Source of the DNA: Lachnospiraceae bacterium
GTDB lineage: Bacteria > Bacillota > Clostridia > Lachnospirales > Lachnospiraceae
Assembly (NCBI GenBank): GCA_910575565.1
Contig: CAJTFL010000004.1
Span: forward strand, 310,001 to 374,000
DNA: 64,000 bases
Reading direction: 5' to 3'
A model generated the notes under the pieces. The model was not told the origin of the DNA, made no database searches, and saw only the letters and a program-made list of their open reading frames with translations. The first letter of the stretch is position 1; each line of letters begins with the position of its first letter. Shown in pieces: positions 34,528 to 43,508 of this stretch. The translations under genes were made by a program, and so were the position numbers.

Positions 34528-36366
34528 TTAATTAACGCTCTCTTCCGGCGGCCTGATTCCCAGCGTCACCTCTACCTGCCGCTCTACATACTGCCCGTCT
34601 TTCAAGGACTCCACCGTCAGCGAAACGGTGTCCCCGCCTGCATAGTAGGACAGCATACGCTTAAGCTCCGCCATGCTCCTTACCGACTGGCCGTCAAACT
34701 TCGTGATAATATCTTTTTCCTTCAGGTTAGAAGATGCTGCCGCGCCGCCTTCTATAATTTTATAGACAAACACGCCCTGGGGCATCCCGTAGGTTCTGGA
34801 AGTCTCGGCATCGATATCCTGCCCCTGAATGCCTAAGTAGCCCTGCTTCTCCTGTTCTACCTCTACCCTGGTTTTCTTAGTCATCAAGGTACTGATAATG
34901 TCCTGGACTTTGGTAATGGGAATAGCATAGCCCATGCCTTCCACCTCCGTGGAAGAATACTTAGCGGAATTAATCCCCACCACTTCACCTTTCATATTCA
35001 GCAGTGCGCCGCCGCTGTTGCCTGGATTAATGGCGGCATCCGTCTGGAGCAGATTTCTCGTCGTCCCCTGATCCGTCTTTACCTCCCGATCCAAGGCACT
35101 AATATAGCCTACCGTTACCGACTGGCCATACCCTAATGCATTTCCAATAGCCACAACTCCCTGGCCTACCTTCAGGCCGTCCGAATCGCCTAATGTGGCA
35201 ACGGCGATTTTGCCCCTAGTATCACCTGGGATCGACGACAAATCCACCGCGATCACCGCCAGATCATTGTCCGAATCCGTTCCCTTCACATTCGCTTCCA
35301 CTTCTTCATTGTCCGCGAAAACCACTCCAAGGGTCTTTGCCCCTTCTACTACATGGTTATTGGTTACAATCAAAAGCTCATTCTCGCTTTCCCCTACGAT
35401 GATCCCTGAGCCGCTTCCTCTCCCCTCGTAAACCTGGGGCAGGCCAAACCAATCCTGGGTCTGGTACTGGGTCACGCTGTTAATGGCCACCACGGAAGGC
35501 ATGGCCTTTTCCACAATCCCGGACACATCATTCGATACGGAAACCGCCATTGCCGTGCTTTCATTGGAAGAAGGCGCGGGCTTTGACGCTTCCGGCAAGG
35601 TTTCTGCCTGAGCCAAGGTGGTTTTCGTCCCATCCTCCGTCTCCTGAAGGCCCAGCAGGCGGCTTCCCGCCACATTAACGCCCGCCATGGTTCCCCCGGC
35701 AACTACGCCAAACAGCACTGCTGCCGCGGTGATCTGGGCTATCCGCTTAGCTAAAGGATGCTGCTTTTTCTCTTTTTTCCGTTTCTGCCCCTGCTGCCCG
35801 GAATAGGCCGACGGCTGCTGCCATGGGGCATAATGCTGATAGGTCTGATGGGATTGCTGAGGCTGCTGTCCATAGCTGCCGCCCGTTCCCGAATTCCCAT
35901 AGCTATAAGGATTTGACTGGCGGCCATATCCTGTTCCGTAGCTGCCATAGCCATCTGCATTCCCCGGCTGGGATGCCTGGCTGCCTCCATAGCTGCCTGC
36001 GCTCCCCGGCTGGGATGCCTGGCTGCCTCCATAGCTGCCTGCGCTCCCCGGCTGGGATGCCTGGCTGCCTCCATAGCCGCCTGCGCTCCCCGGCTGGGAT
36101 GCCTGGCTGCCTCCATAGCTGCCTGCGCTCCCCGGCTGGGATGCCTGGCTGCCTCCATAGCTGCCCGCATTCCCCGGCTGCGTCTGCTGGACATTCCCGC
36201 TAACTTCTCCTGCACCGGCCTGGCTGCCTCCAGAGGCCTCCCTTTCCTGGCTTTCCCGTTCTCTGTCAGCCTGTACCTGGCTTTCCTCCGGTTTTCTATA
36301 TTCTGTCCTCTCCGGATCATTCCCCGTTTGATTTTGTTCGTTCTTCCCATAATCGTCCTGATACAT
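34528..36366 (-). CDS. HtrA-like membrane serine protease with repeat-rich N-terminus
   Basis: The 612-residue S1C protease has a cytoplasmic N-terminal region of about 200 residues dominated by a 14-residue repeat, one transmembrane helix (about 215-235, AAAVLFGVVAGGTMAGVNVAG), a trypsin-like domain and one PDZ domain. Triad residues are visible: His in NNHVVEGA, Asp in DNDLAVIAV, Ser in GNSGGALLN. The PDZ (about 500-600) contains YLGIQGQDIDAE. The family degrades misfolded envelope proteins. A strong terminator follows. Confidence 0.9.
   Translation of the reverse strand: MYQDDYGKNEQNQTGNDPERTEYRKPEESQVQADRERESQEREASGGSQAGAGEVSGNVQQTQPGNAGSYGGSQASQPGSAGSYGGSQASQPGSAGGYGGSQASQPGSAGSYGGSQASQPGSAGSYGGSQASQPGNADGYGSYGTGYGRQSNPYSYGNSGTGGSYGQQPQQSHQTYQHYAPWQQPSAYSGQQGQKRKKEKKQHPLAKRIAQITAAAVLFGVVAGGTMAGVNVAGSRLLGLQETEDGTKTTLAQAETLPEASKPAPSSNESTAMAVSVSNDVSGIVEKAMPSVVAINSVTQYQTQDWFGLPQVYEGRGSGSGIIVGESENELLIVTNNHVVEGAKTLGVVFADNEEVEANVKGTDSDNDLAVIAVDLSSIPGDTRGKIAVATLGDSDGLKVGQGVVAIGNALGYGQSVTVGYISALDREVKTDQGTTRNLLQTDAAINPGNSGGALLNMKGEVVGINSAKYSSTEVEGMGYAIPITKVQDIISTLMTKKTRVEVEQEKQGYLGIQGQDIDAETSRTYGMPQGVFVYKIIEGGAAASSNLKEKDIITKFDGQSVRSMAELKRMLSYYAGGDTVSLTVESLKDGQYVERQVEVTLGIRPPEESVN
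35955..36180. repeat. 42-bp tandem repeats in the htrA-like gene
   Basis: Five near-identical in-frame copies of a 42-base unit encode GSYGGSQASQPGSA-type 14-mers, with partial copies at either end. Copies differ at single bases (Ser/Gly, Ser/Asn), so array length could change by slippage without frameshift. Confidence 0.85.
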
Positions 36367-36554
36367 AACCTAAATCCCCTTTCCTACTTTAAAGGCACGT
36401 TTCAAAGACCTTTTGTGCTTACCGCATCAACGCTTCTTCTTGATTACAAAAATGATTGTATCAGCGAATTGTGATGGAATTGTGACGATTATATGATAAA
36501 ACAATGATCTAAATATCTCAAATCAATGAAAACTTTCATGATTAACCATTCCGC
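36367..36554. other. Intergenic region between LCP and htrA-like genes
   Basis: This interval should hold the htrA-like promoter. I see no convincing boxes and no clear terminator for the LCP gene upstream of it on the minus strand. Confidence 0.35.
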
Positions 36555-38783
36555 TCAGGAAACTCCCGGCCCTGCCGGAATCGTGGTAATTCCGCCTTGG
36601 GGCTGGCCAAGGGACGGCGTATTCGGAGACGATGCTCCTCCCGCCGATGGAACGGGACTAGCCGGTCCGCCCCCTGATGGACTCCCGCCAGAACCAGACG
36701 GATGCCCTCCCGATGGATTCCCACCAGAACCAGCGGGAGCACTTCCTGACGGGTTTGTACCAGAGCCTGATGGAGTACTTCCTGATGGATTCGTGCCGGA
36801 ACCGGACGGGCTGTTCCCCGATGGATTCGTGCCGGAACCGGACGGGCTGTTCCCCGATGGATTCGTGCCGGAACCGGACGGGCTGTTCCCCGATGGATTT
36901 GTGCCGGAACCGGACGGGCTGTTCCCCGATGGGTTCGTGCCGGAACCGGACGGGCTGTTCCCCGATGGGTTCCCGGCAGAACCGGACGGGCTGTTCCCCG
37001 ATGGGTTCGTGCCGGAACCAGACGGGCTGTTCCCCGATGGATTTGTGCCGGAACCGGACGGGCTGTTTCCCGACGGACTCCCGGCAGAACCGGACGGGCT
37101 GTTCCCTGATGGATTCCGGCCAGGAGAAGCGCCGCCTGACGGACTGCTCCCCTGCGGCGCACTGCCGCCTGACGGATTCCGCCCTGATGGACTATCCCCT
37201 GACGGCGTACCCCCTGACGGATTCCGGCCTGACGGACTATTCCCCTGCCCGTCTTCCCCGGGCCGCCTGCCTGCACCGCCGCTGCCGCCCGATTCTATAG
37301 GCAGATTTGTCCCTGGCGGGAGGATAACGGATGAAGGATTCTCTTCCCCATTTCCATTATCCCCGTCCCCGCGGCCAGACGTACCTTCCCCGCCTTCTCC
37401 ATCGCCTTCATCTCTGCTCCCGCTTCCTTCCTGGCCTTCCTCATCATCCCGGCTTCCGCTTCCTTCCCCGCCGTCATCATCATCATCTTCTTCTTCCCTG
37501 GCCTTCTTCGTCTCCTTCGCCTTCCCTTTCCCCGCGCCGGATCCTTTGGGACTGCTTGGCATTACGCCTCCGGCAGTGGAAACATGGCCTATGGAAACTC
37601 CCTGATTATGCATCCCGGTATCGCTGGCGATCTTGGCGCTGATTTTTATCACGGTGTCGCTGGGCGTATAATTATCCTCCCCATACAGGAATTGGTGAAG
37701 CTCCTTCACATTCCCTTCCAAGGTCTGGGGGATTACGCAGGCGCCCTTTTTCCCCATATTGGCGTCTCCCCTGGCAAAGGGGAAGCCTCCGGTTTCCCCG
37801 ATATAATACTTTCCCACGTCTCCCAAAAGGCTGATAATGTCCTGCATATCCACGCTGGTAGCCACCTGGGGAAACAGCACCAGGGTCAGCTGGTTTAACG
37901 TATTTAAGTCCGCTTTCTTCGCCTTCTCGAAAGCCGCCTGAATCACCTTCCGCTGCCGCTCCGTCCTGGCAAAATCCGTATCCATCAGCCTGAGCCGCCC
38001 GTAAGCCACCGCCTGAACCCCGTCTAAGTGGTTCATCCCCGGCTGCTTTAAATGCTGGGAATACACCCCGGTGGCATTCACCGTTTCCGTGATAAACGAA
38101 TTAATGTAGGCAAACTCCGCCCGGCTGATCTCCATGTCCACGCCGCCCAAAAGATTTATCCCGTCGGCTACCGCCTTCCAGCTGAAGGTGACAAAATCGC
38201 TGATATTCAAATCCAAATTTTTATTCAGCATCTTTGCCGCATTGCTGGGGCCGCCGTCAAAATAAGCCCGGTTAATCTTATTGTAGCTGCCGTTGTCGTC
38301 AATATTTAAGTAGGAATCCCGAAACACACTGACTAAGCGGATCTCCCCGGTATCGTGGTTAATGTCGCAGATCATATTCACGTCTGCATTCGTATCCTTC
38401 CCCACATTAGAGCCCCGGCTGTCCACGCCGAAAATGTAGATTCCCCAATGGCCCTTCTGCTTTTGGTACTGGGGAAGATCCACGGAAAAGTTAGGATTTT
38501 CCACCTCCTCCGGAACCCAGTCTTCCACCCGCTGGATCATATTCCATCTCCTGGCGAAAAAACCGTAGCCGCACAAAAACAGCAAAACAAAGCACTCGGC
38601 GATAATCATTACGATAATCCTCCGGCGCTTCCTAAGCCTCTTTCTCTTTTCCCTCCGCTCCTTCTCAATGCTTTCAGAAAGCTTAGGGATTCTCCTGATT
38701 TCCCTTTGGGGCGAAGAATTATCCCTGTGCCTGCTCCTTCCGATGCCGGATTTTACCGGCTCTTTTTCCTGATCATAGCCCAT
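36555..38783 (-). CDS. LytR-CpsA-Psr (LCP) ligase with long repeat tail
   Basis: The 742-residue protein has a basic cytoplasmic N-terminus, one membrane helix (about 55-78, IIVMIIAECFVLLFLCGYGF) and an LCP domain (about 105-380: IYIFGVDSRG, the Arg-rich SVFRDSYLNI, YGRLRLMDTDFARTERQRK). LCP enzymes move undecaprenyl-linked glycopolymers onto peptidoglycan. That fits its position as the last gene of a polysaccharide operon. From about residue 405 the chain becomes an acidic then Pro/Gly/Ser/Asn-rich tail with many NSPSGSGTNPSG units, likely an extended wall-spanning stalk. Long open frames on the opposite strand are artefacts of the repeats. Confidence 0.88.
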   Translation of the reverse strand: MGYDQEKEPVKSGIGRSRHRDNSSPQREIRRIPKLSESIEKERREKRKRLRKRRRIIVMIIAECFVLLFLCGYGFFARRWNMIQRVEDWVPEEVENPNFSVDLPQYQKQKGHWGIYIFGVDSRGSNVGKDTNADVNMICDINHDTGEIRLVSVFRDSYLNIDDNGSYNKINRAYFDGGPSNAAKMLNKNLDLNISDFVTFSWKAVADGINLLGGVDMEISRAEFAYINSFITETVNATGVYSQHLKQPGMNHLDGVQAVAYGRLRLMDTDFARTERQRKVIQAAFEKAKKADLNTLNQLTLVLFPQVATSVDMQDIISLLGDVGKYYIGETGGFPFARGDANMGKKGACVIPQTLEGNVKELHQFLYGEDNYTPSDTVIKISAKIASDTGMHNQGVSIGHVSTAGGVMPSSPKGSGAGKGKAKETKKAREEEDDDDDGGEGSGSRDDEEGQEGSGSRDEGDGEGGEGTSGRGDGDNGNGEENPSSVILPPGTNLPIESGGSGGAGRRPGEDGQGNSPSGRNPSGGTPSGDSPSGRNPSGGSAPQGSSPSGGASPGRNPSGNSPSGSAGSPSGNSPSGSGTNPSGNSPSGSGTNPSGNSPSGSAGNPSGNSPSGSGTNPSGNSPSGSGTNPSGNSPSGSGTNPSGNSPSGSGTNPSGNSPSGSGTNPSGSTPSGSGTNPSGSAPAGSGGNPSGGHPSGSGGSPSGGGPASPVPSAGGASSPNTPSLGQPQGGITTIPAGPGVS
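36690..37150. repeat. 36-bp tandem repeats in the LCP gene
   Basis: About a dozen in-frame copies of a 36-base unit encode 12-residue NSPSGSGTNPSG-type blocks. Several copies are nearly identical at the DNA level, which favours length change by recombination and makes assembly error possible. Confidence 0.85.
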
Positions 38784-38795
38784 TGCTTTCCCTCG

Positions 38796-40223
38796 CTAAT
38801 ACGCGTTTTTATTGATAAAGCCTTTAAAGATGGTCAAAAATAAGATTTTAACGTCAAACCCTAAAGTCCAATTTTCAATGTAATACAAATCGTGTTCAAT
38901 CCTTTTCGTTATGGAGGTATCCCCCCGGTATCCGTTTACCTGAGCCCATCCGGTCAGCCCCGGGCGCACCTGGTGCTTGACCATGTAGCGGGGGATTTCC
39001 TCCTTAAACCGCTCCACGAAAAAGGGGCGCTCAGGCCTTGGCCCTACCAGGCTCATATCCCCTTTCAAAATATTGAAAAACTGCGGCATCTCATCGATGC
39101 TGGTACGCCGGATAAACTTGCCCACCGGCGTCACCCGGGGATCGTTTGGCGTCGTCCATTTCGTCTTTTCCGCCGAAGGCTTCTGCACGGCCATGGAGCG
39201 GAATTTATACATCTTAAAGGGCCTGTTGTGAAGGCCCACCCGCTCCTGGCTGTAGATCACCGGCCCTGGGGAAGTTACTTTGATCAAAAGGGCTGCAAGG
39301 GCCATCAGCGGCGAGAACACCAAAATCGCCACCGAAGCGCCGATAATGTCCATAATCCGCTTTGCCGTGGCATTCAGCAGATCATTTAAGGGCACATGGC
39401 GGATATTAATCACCGGCAGGCCCTGGAGATCCTCCGTATAGGGCCTGGTGGGAATGATATTATTGTAATCCGGGATAAACTTGGTATGGACGCCGCTTTT
39501 CTCGCAGGCCGCCACGATCCGCTCCAAATTCTCGTACTCCTTAAGCCCCAGGGTAACGGCAATCTCATCCAATGTATTTTCTTCCAAAAAATGCTGCAGC
39601 TGGGCGATCTGCCCCAAAACCGGAACCTGATGATACATAAACCCCAGGGGATGGTGATCGTCCAAAATTCCTTGGATACGGTAGCCCCACTCCGGGTTTG
39701 CCTTTACCCGGTCGATAAATCCTTCCGCCGCACGGCTGCAGCCGATAAGGAGGATATGCTTCTGGTTGTACCCTTTTGAGCGCACGGAATGGAGGAACCG
39801 ATGGATGGCGTACCGTTCCGCCGCCTCCAACGTCACATTGATGGCAAAAAACGCCATCACCATCCGCCGGGAAAAATTGTAAAAATATGGATTTTTCCCT
39901 CCGAGGTACAGCACCAGGGTAAAAATCAAAAGACCGATGGTATTGGCCTTGCAGATATTGGCCAGCTCCACCCGCTTGCGCATCACCCGCTTAGGGGTGT
40001 AAAGCTGGAACATCCCGTACAGCACCAAATACAGAGGAATTATCACCACCAAAGGGATAAAATACACCCGGGGCGGCAAAACCCCTGTACCCGCAAGCAA
40101 AAACGCCCCGCTTTCGATAATGATGTACCAGGCCAATCCATAGGATGCGGCGATAATGCACGCATCCAATACTACATGAGTCCGGTTTAATGATTTTTGG
40201 TTATTTTTTATCATCGCAATCAC
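38796..40223 (-). CDS. Polyprenyl-phosphate sugar phosphotransferase (priming enzyme)
   Basis: The 475-residue protein has five N-terminal membrane segments, a central Rossmann-like domain (HILLIGCSRAAEGFIDRVK near 150) and a C-terminal bacterial sugar transferase domain. That domain contains MYKFRSM, TSIDEMPQFFNILKGDMSLV and GLTGWAQVNGYRG. It transfers a sugar-1-phosphate to undecaprenyl phosphate, the first step of repeat-unit assembly. It overlaps the upstream GT2 gene by 4 bases. The N-terminal architecture matches the WbaP/WcaJ class. Confidence 0.92.
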   Translation of the reverse strand: MIAMIKNNQKSLNRTHVVLDACIIAASYGLAWYIIIESGAFLLAGTGVLPPRVYFIPLVVIIPLYLVLYGMFQLYTPKRVMRKRVELANICKANTIGLLIFTLVLYLGGKNPYFYNFSRRMVMAFFAINVTLEAAERYAIHRFLHSVRSKGYNQKHILLIGCSRAAEGFIDRVKANPEWGYRIQGILDDHHPLGFMYHQVPVLGQIAQLQHFLEENTLDEIAVTLGLKEYENLERIVAACEKSGVHTKFIPDYNNIIPTRPYTEDLQGLPVINIRHVPLNDLLNATAKRIMDIIGASVAILVFSPLMALAALLIKVTSPGPVIYSQERVGLHNRPFKMYKFRSMAVQKPSAEKTKWTTPNDPRVTPVGKFIRRTSIDEMPQFFNILKGDMSLVGPRPERPFFVERFKEEIPRYMVKHQVRPGLTGWAQVNGYRGDTSITKRIEHDLYYIENWTLGFDVKILFLTIFKGFINKNAY

Positions 40224-41203
40224 CTTAGTTTTTTCAGCTGGCGGCTGGAAAATTCATAAATATACAGCAGGGTAGCGGCAAACAGCTCCCACTGGATTTC
40301 CAGGTAATGGATGGCGTTTTCCTTTCGGAAGGGAACCTTCCGGCATTTTCCCGCCGTCCTGATCCCCTCGAAAAATCCATCCACATATTCCTTCCCATAG
40401 CCCAGCTTTTTAAAAAACCCGTACTTTAAGCCCACCCCGGCCAAAAGCCCCGGCAAATTTACCAAAAGCTGAGGCCAAGGCATATTTTTGTAGTTTAAGT
40501 AAACCTGGTTTCTTGCCGCCAGCCTTACCTTAAAGGCATTGTACTTGGAGCCGCTGGTTCCGCTGCCCACGTGGTATACCAGCGCCGTGGGGCAGTAAAT
40601 GTTATCATACCCGGCAATCCTGGCCCGGTAGCCCACGTCCAAGTCTTCCAGGTAGGCAAAATGCATCTCATCGAAATACCCGATTTCCTCAAAAACCGCC
40701 CGGCGGTAAATGGCCGCCCCGGCGCAGGCGGAAAACACCCGGACAGCCTTCCGGTATCCTTTAGAGCGCCTTCCCACACCCCTCTGGTACGCCCAGCCGA
40801 AAAGGCAGTACATATCCCCAGCGTCGTCCATCAGCTCCGGGCGGTGCATCTGAACCATCTTGCTGCTGACGGAAAAAATCTTAGGGGAACGGGTGATTGC
40901 CCGAAGCAGCTCCCTTACATAGTGTTTGTCCACCTTGGTATCATTATTCAGCAAAATTACGTAAGGCGTAGTACTATGCTTAATCCCCAGGTTCACGGCG
41001 GCAGAAAAGCCTTTATTTTCCGGCAGAAACAGCGCCGGGATCCGTTTCTTCCTCAGCCACTCCACGCTGCCGTCCGTGGAACCGTTATCCACCACCAGCA
41101 GATGAAAATCCTGAAAACTCTGGTTTCCCAAAGCCTCCATGCAGGCTTCCATGTAGGCCAGGCCGTTATAATTGGGGATAATAATCGTTACCTCTTTTTT
41201 CAT
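40220..41203 (-). CDS. Glycosyltransferase family 2, rhamnosyltransferase-like
   Basis: The start at 41203 (AAGGAAAC upstream) yields 327 residues opening EVTIIIPNYNGLAYMEACME. It shows LLVVDNGSTDGSVEWL, the NNDT motif (ILLNNDTKVDKHYVREL) and FAYLEDLDVGYRARIAGY. These are typical of WbbL-like rhamnosyl- and related transferases. Donor and acceptor are unknown. It overlaps the end of the priming transferase gene by 4 bases. Confidence 0.9.
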   Translation of the reverse strand: MKKEVTIIIPNYNGLAYMEACMEALGNQSFQDFHLLVVDNGSTDGSVEWLRKKRIPALFLPENKGFSAAVNLGIKHSTTPYVILLNNDTKVDKHYVRELLRAITRSPKIFSVSSKMVQMHRPELMDDAGDMYCLFGWAYQRGVGRRSKGYRKAVRVFSACAGAAIYRRAVFEEIGYFDEMHFAYLEDLDVGYRARIAGYDNIYCPTALVYHVGSGTSGSKYNAFKVRLAARNQVYLNYKNMPWPQLLVNLPGLLAGVGLKYGFFKKLGYGKEYVDGFFEGIRTAGKCRKVPFRKENAIHYLEIQWELFAATLLYIYEFSSRQLKKLR

Positions 41204-41237
41204 GTTTCCTTCACCTTTTCCTGTGCCTATAGGGCGG

Positions 41238-43508
41238 TCAGCTTTCCGCCAGCTTCCGCCCGGTCTTCTGTTCAAAGATCCTGCACACCTCATCCTTAAC
41301 CTCGGGCTCCATGTAAGGCAGATAAACCTCCAGGTTATAAGGCTCCCCGATTTTTTCCTTTAACAGATCCCGAAGGGCAAAATTAGACTTGCGCAAGGTC
41401 AGGTTAGGATTGTAATACGGATCCCCGCCAATCACAATCTGGGGCCAGTAGCCGATAAACCTCGCCACTTCCCGGTTAAACCGCTCTACCTTTTCCGGCG
41501 TATCCTCTAAGCCCCTGGACTTGGATTCATAATGGTAAAGGAGGGCATAGGGGTTGTAAACTACCTTTTTCCCCAGGGCACGGACTTTCAAGCAGTAATC
41601 GATATCGTTAAAGGCCACCGCCAGCTCTTCCCGAAAGCCCCCCACCTGTTCAAACAAGGAACGCTTGCTCATCATGCAGGCAGCCGTCACCGCGCTGTAG
41701 TCCTGGGCACACATGGCACGGTGGAAATAGCTGTTTTCCGCCTGGTGAAGGCCGATAAAGGTATGGCCCGCAATGCCGCCGAAGCCGATCACCACCCCGG
41801 CGTGCTGGATGGTATCATCCTGGTAAAGCAGCCTTGCCCCCACTGCCCCCACATCCTGGCGCATACCGTATCCCAGCATCTCCCGCACCACATCCGGCTC
41901 AATCACTTCCACGTCATTATTGAAAAACAGCAGATATTCCCCCTTGGAAAACCGGACGCCAAAATTATTGATGGCGGAAAAATTAAAGCCCTTTTCCCAG
42001 GTAACAACCTTTACCTGGGGGCGTTTTTCCTTAAGCTCCTCATAATACCGGAAGGTTTCCGGCTCCGTGCTGTTATTCTCTACCACTATCACTTCCAGAT
42101 TTTTGTAGGTTCCCTTATCCAGAAGTGAGCTTAAGCAAAGCTCCAGATCCCCCCGGTGATCCTTATTGGGGATAATCACCGACACCAGCGGCTCCTCGTC
42201 AAAATGGAAGCGGGTATGGTATATCCCAAAATCCACCCCTTTTTCCACGGAATCCACCTCAATGCCCTGCCGCTTGAAATGGGCCTTAATGGCCCTGGCT
42301 CCGGCTTCAAAGGCATACATCTTGCTTTCCGGGTTGCTGGCCGTGGAATTCATATGGCAGCGCCAATGGTAAAGCACCTTGGGGATATGATGGATCTTCC
42401 TGGCCTTCTCCGTGCACCGGAAAATGAAATCATAGTCCTGCGCCCCGTCAAAGGCCTCATCAAACCCTCCTGTTTCTTTAGCCAGCTCCCGGCTGACCAC
42501 AAACAAATGGCAGATATAGTTCACGCTGGTCAGCAGATCCGGATTGAAATCCGGCTTGAAATGGGGGTCAAAAAGCGCCTGCCCATCCATATCCAGCTTA
42601 TCCTCATCGGAATAAAGCACATCAATCTCCGGATCCCCATTGATGGCTTTTACGCACTCATAAAGGGCATTTTCCGTCAGCGTATCGTCATGATCCGCCA
42701 GCAGGATAAAATCCCCCCGAGCCATCTCCATGGCCGCGTTCGTATTCCCTGAAATCTTCTTATTTTCCCCCAAAATCACGTATTTAAAACGGGGATCCTG
42801 CTGGGCAAACCGTTTCAGCACCCGCTCCGTGCTCTCCCCCTTAGGGCTTCCGTCTGCAATGCACACTTCCCAGTTCCCGTAGGTCTGGCTGCGGATGGAT
42901 TCTAAAAGCTCCTTTAAATACCGCTCCGGCGTCTTATAGGCCGGGACTAGGATGGAAAATTTGGGGGTTACAGGGAACTTCTCCTGACGCTGCCTTTCCA
43001 GCTCCTCCTGGGAAGGCCGGGTCAGCTCGTACCATTCCCCATAGTCATAGTCATTATCCAGTCCCTGGAGCTTATGCTTGGACTTTAACACCAGCGCCTT
43101 AAAGCCGTTTTCCTTCCAAAAATCCATAGCCACATGGACGGTTTCCATGTTCATCAGATCCTTGATCTTCTGCACCCGCTTATAGGCCACGCTGGAGCGC
43201 TTCTCAATCAGCTCCTCGTTATATTTCACTACAGCCTTCCTTCCCTCACAGCGGATAATCAGATAATAGTTTTTCCCCCGCTCATAAGGGAACTGGATGT
43301 CAAACCCAAAGTCCCTGTCATATACCTTCTTAAAATAAATCTGGCTCACATCGTCCCGCCTAGTAGGGACATACCGAAAATCCACCGGCTGATGCCTTTC
43401 GTCTTCCACGGAAAAAGCCGCCCGGGAATCCGGGTTTTTCCCCAGCACCCAGCCATTTAGCGTAATGGAATTTTCCCGTATCCGAACCACATCAATCTTA
43501 TATTTCAT
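41238..43508 (-). CDS. Large bifunctional GT2 glycosyltransferase
   Basis: The 756-residue protein begins with a beta-rich accessory domain (about 1-110, RENSITLNGWVLGKNPDSRA). It then has two GT2 catalytic domains. The first is at about 175-400 (KFSILVPAYKTPERYLKELL, LLADHDDTL, SDEDKLD). The second is at about 435-690 (VSVIIPNKDHRGDLELCLSS, LFFNNDVEVI, FNDIDYCLKVRALG). Two active sites in one chain suggest alternating addition of two sugars, as in hyaluronan- or rhamnan-like polymers. This architecture is common in rhamnose-rich wall polysaccharide loci of Firmicutes. Its first codons overlap the next gene. Confidence 0.9.
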   Translation of the reverse strand: MKYKIDVVRIRENSITLNGWVLGKNPDSRAAFSVEDERHQPVDFRYVPTRRDDVSQIYFKKVYDRDFGFDIQFPYERGKNYYLIIRCEGRKAVVKYNEELIEKRSSVAYKRVQKIKDLMNMETVHVAMDFWKENGFKALVLKSKHKLQGLDNDYDYGEWYELTRPSQEELERQRQEKFPVTPKFSILVPAYKTPERYLKELLESIRSQTYGNWEVCIADGSPKGESTERVLKRFAQQDPRFKYVILGENKKISGNTNAAMEMARGDFILLADHDDTLTENALYECVKAINGDPEIDVLYSDEDKLDMDGQALFDPHFKPDFNPDLLTSVNYICHLFVVSRELAKETGGFDEAFDGAQDYDFIFRCTEKARKIHHIPKVLYHWRCHMNSTASNPESKMYAFEAGARAIKAHFKRQGIEVDSVEKGVDFGIYHTRFHFDEEPLVSVIIPNKDHRGDLELCLSSLLDKGTYKNLEVIVVENNSTEPETFRYYEELKEKRPQVKVVTWEKGFNFSAINNFGVRFSKGEYLLFFNNDVEVIEPDVVREMLGYGMRQDVGAVGARLLYQDDTIQHAGVVIGFGGIAGHTFIGLHQAENSYFHRAMCAQDYSAVTAACMMSKRSLFEQVGGFREELAVAFNDIDYCLKVRALGKKVVYNPYALLYHYESKSRGLEDTPEKVERFNREVARFIGYWPQIVIGGDPYYNPNLTLRKSNFALRDLLKEKIGEPYNLEVYLPYMEPEVKDEVCRIFEQKTGRKLAES

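Noticed and set aside
36526..37605. Long plus-strand open frame, 359 codons, Pro/Asp/Gly-rich
   Set aside because: It is the complement of the LCP repeat tail. The GC-rich repeats keep all frames open. There is no domain and no ribosome binding site.
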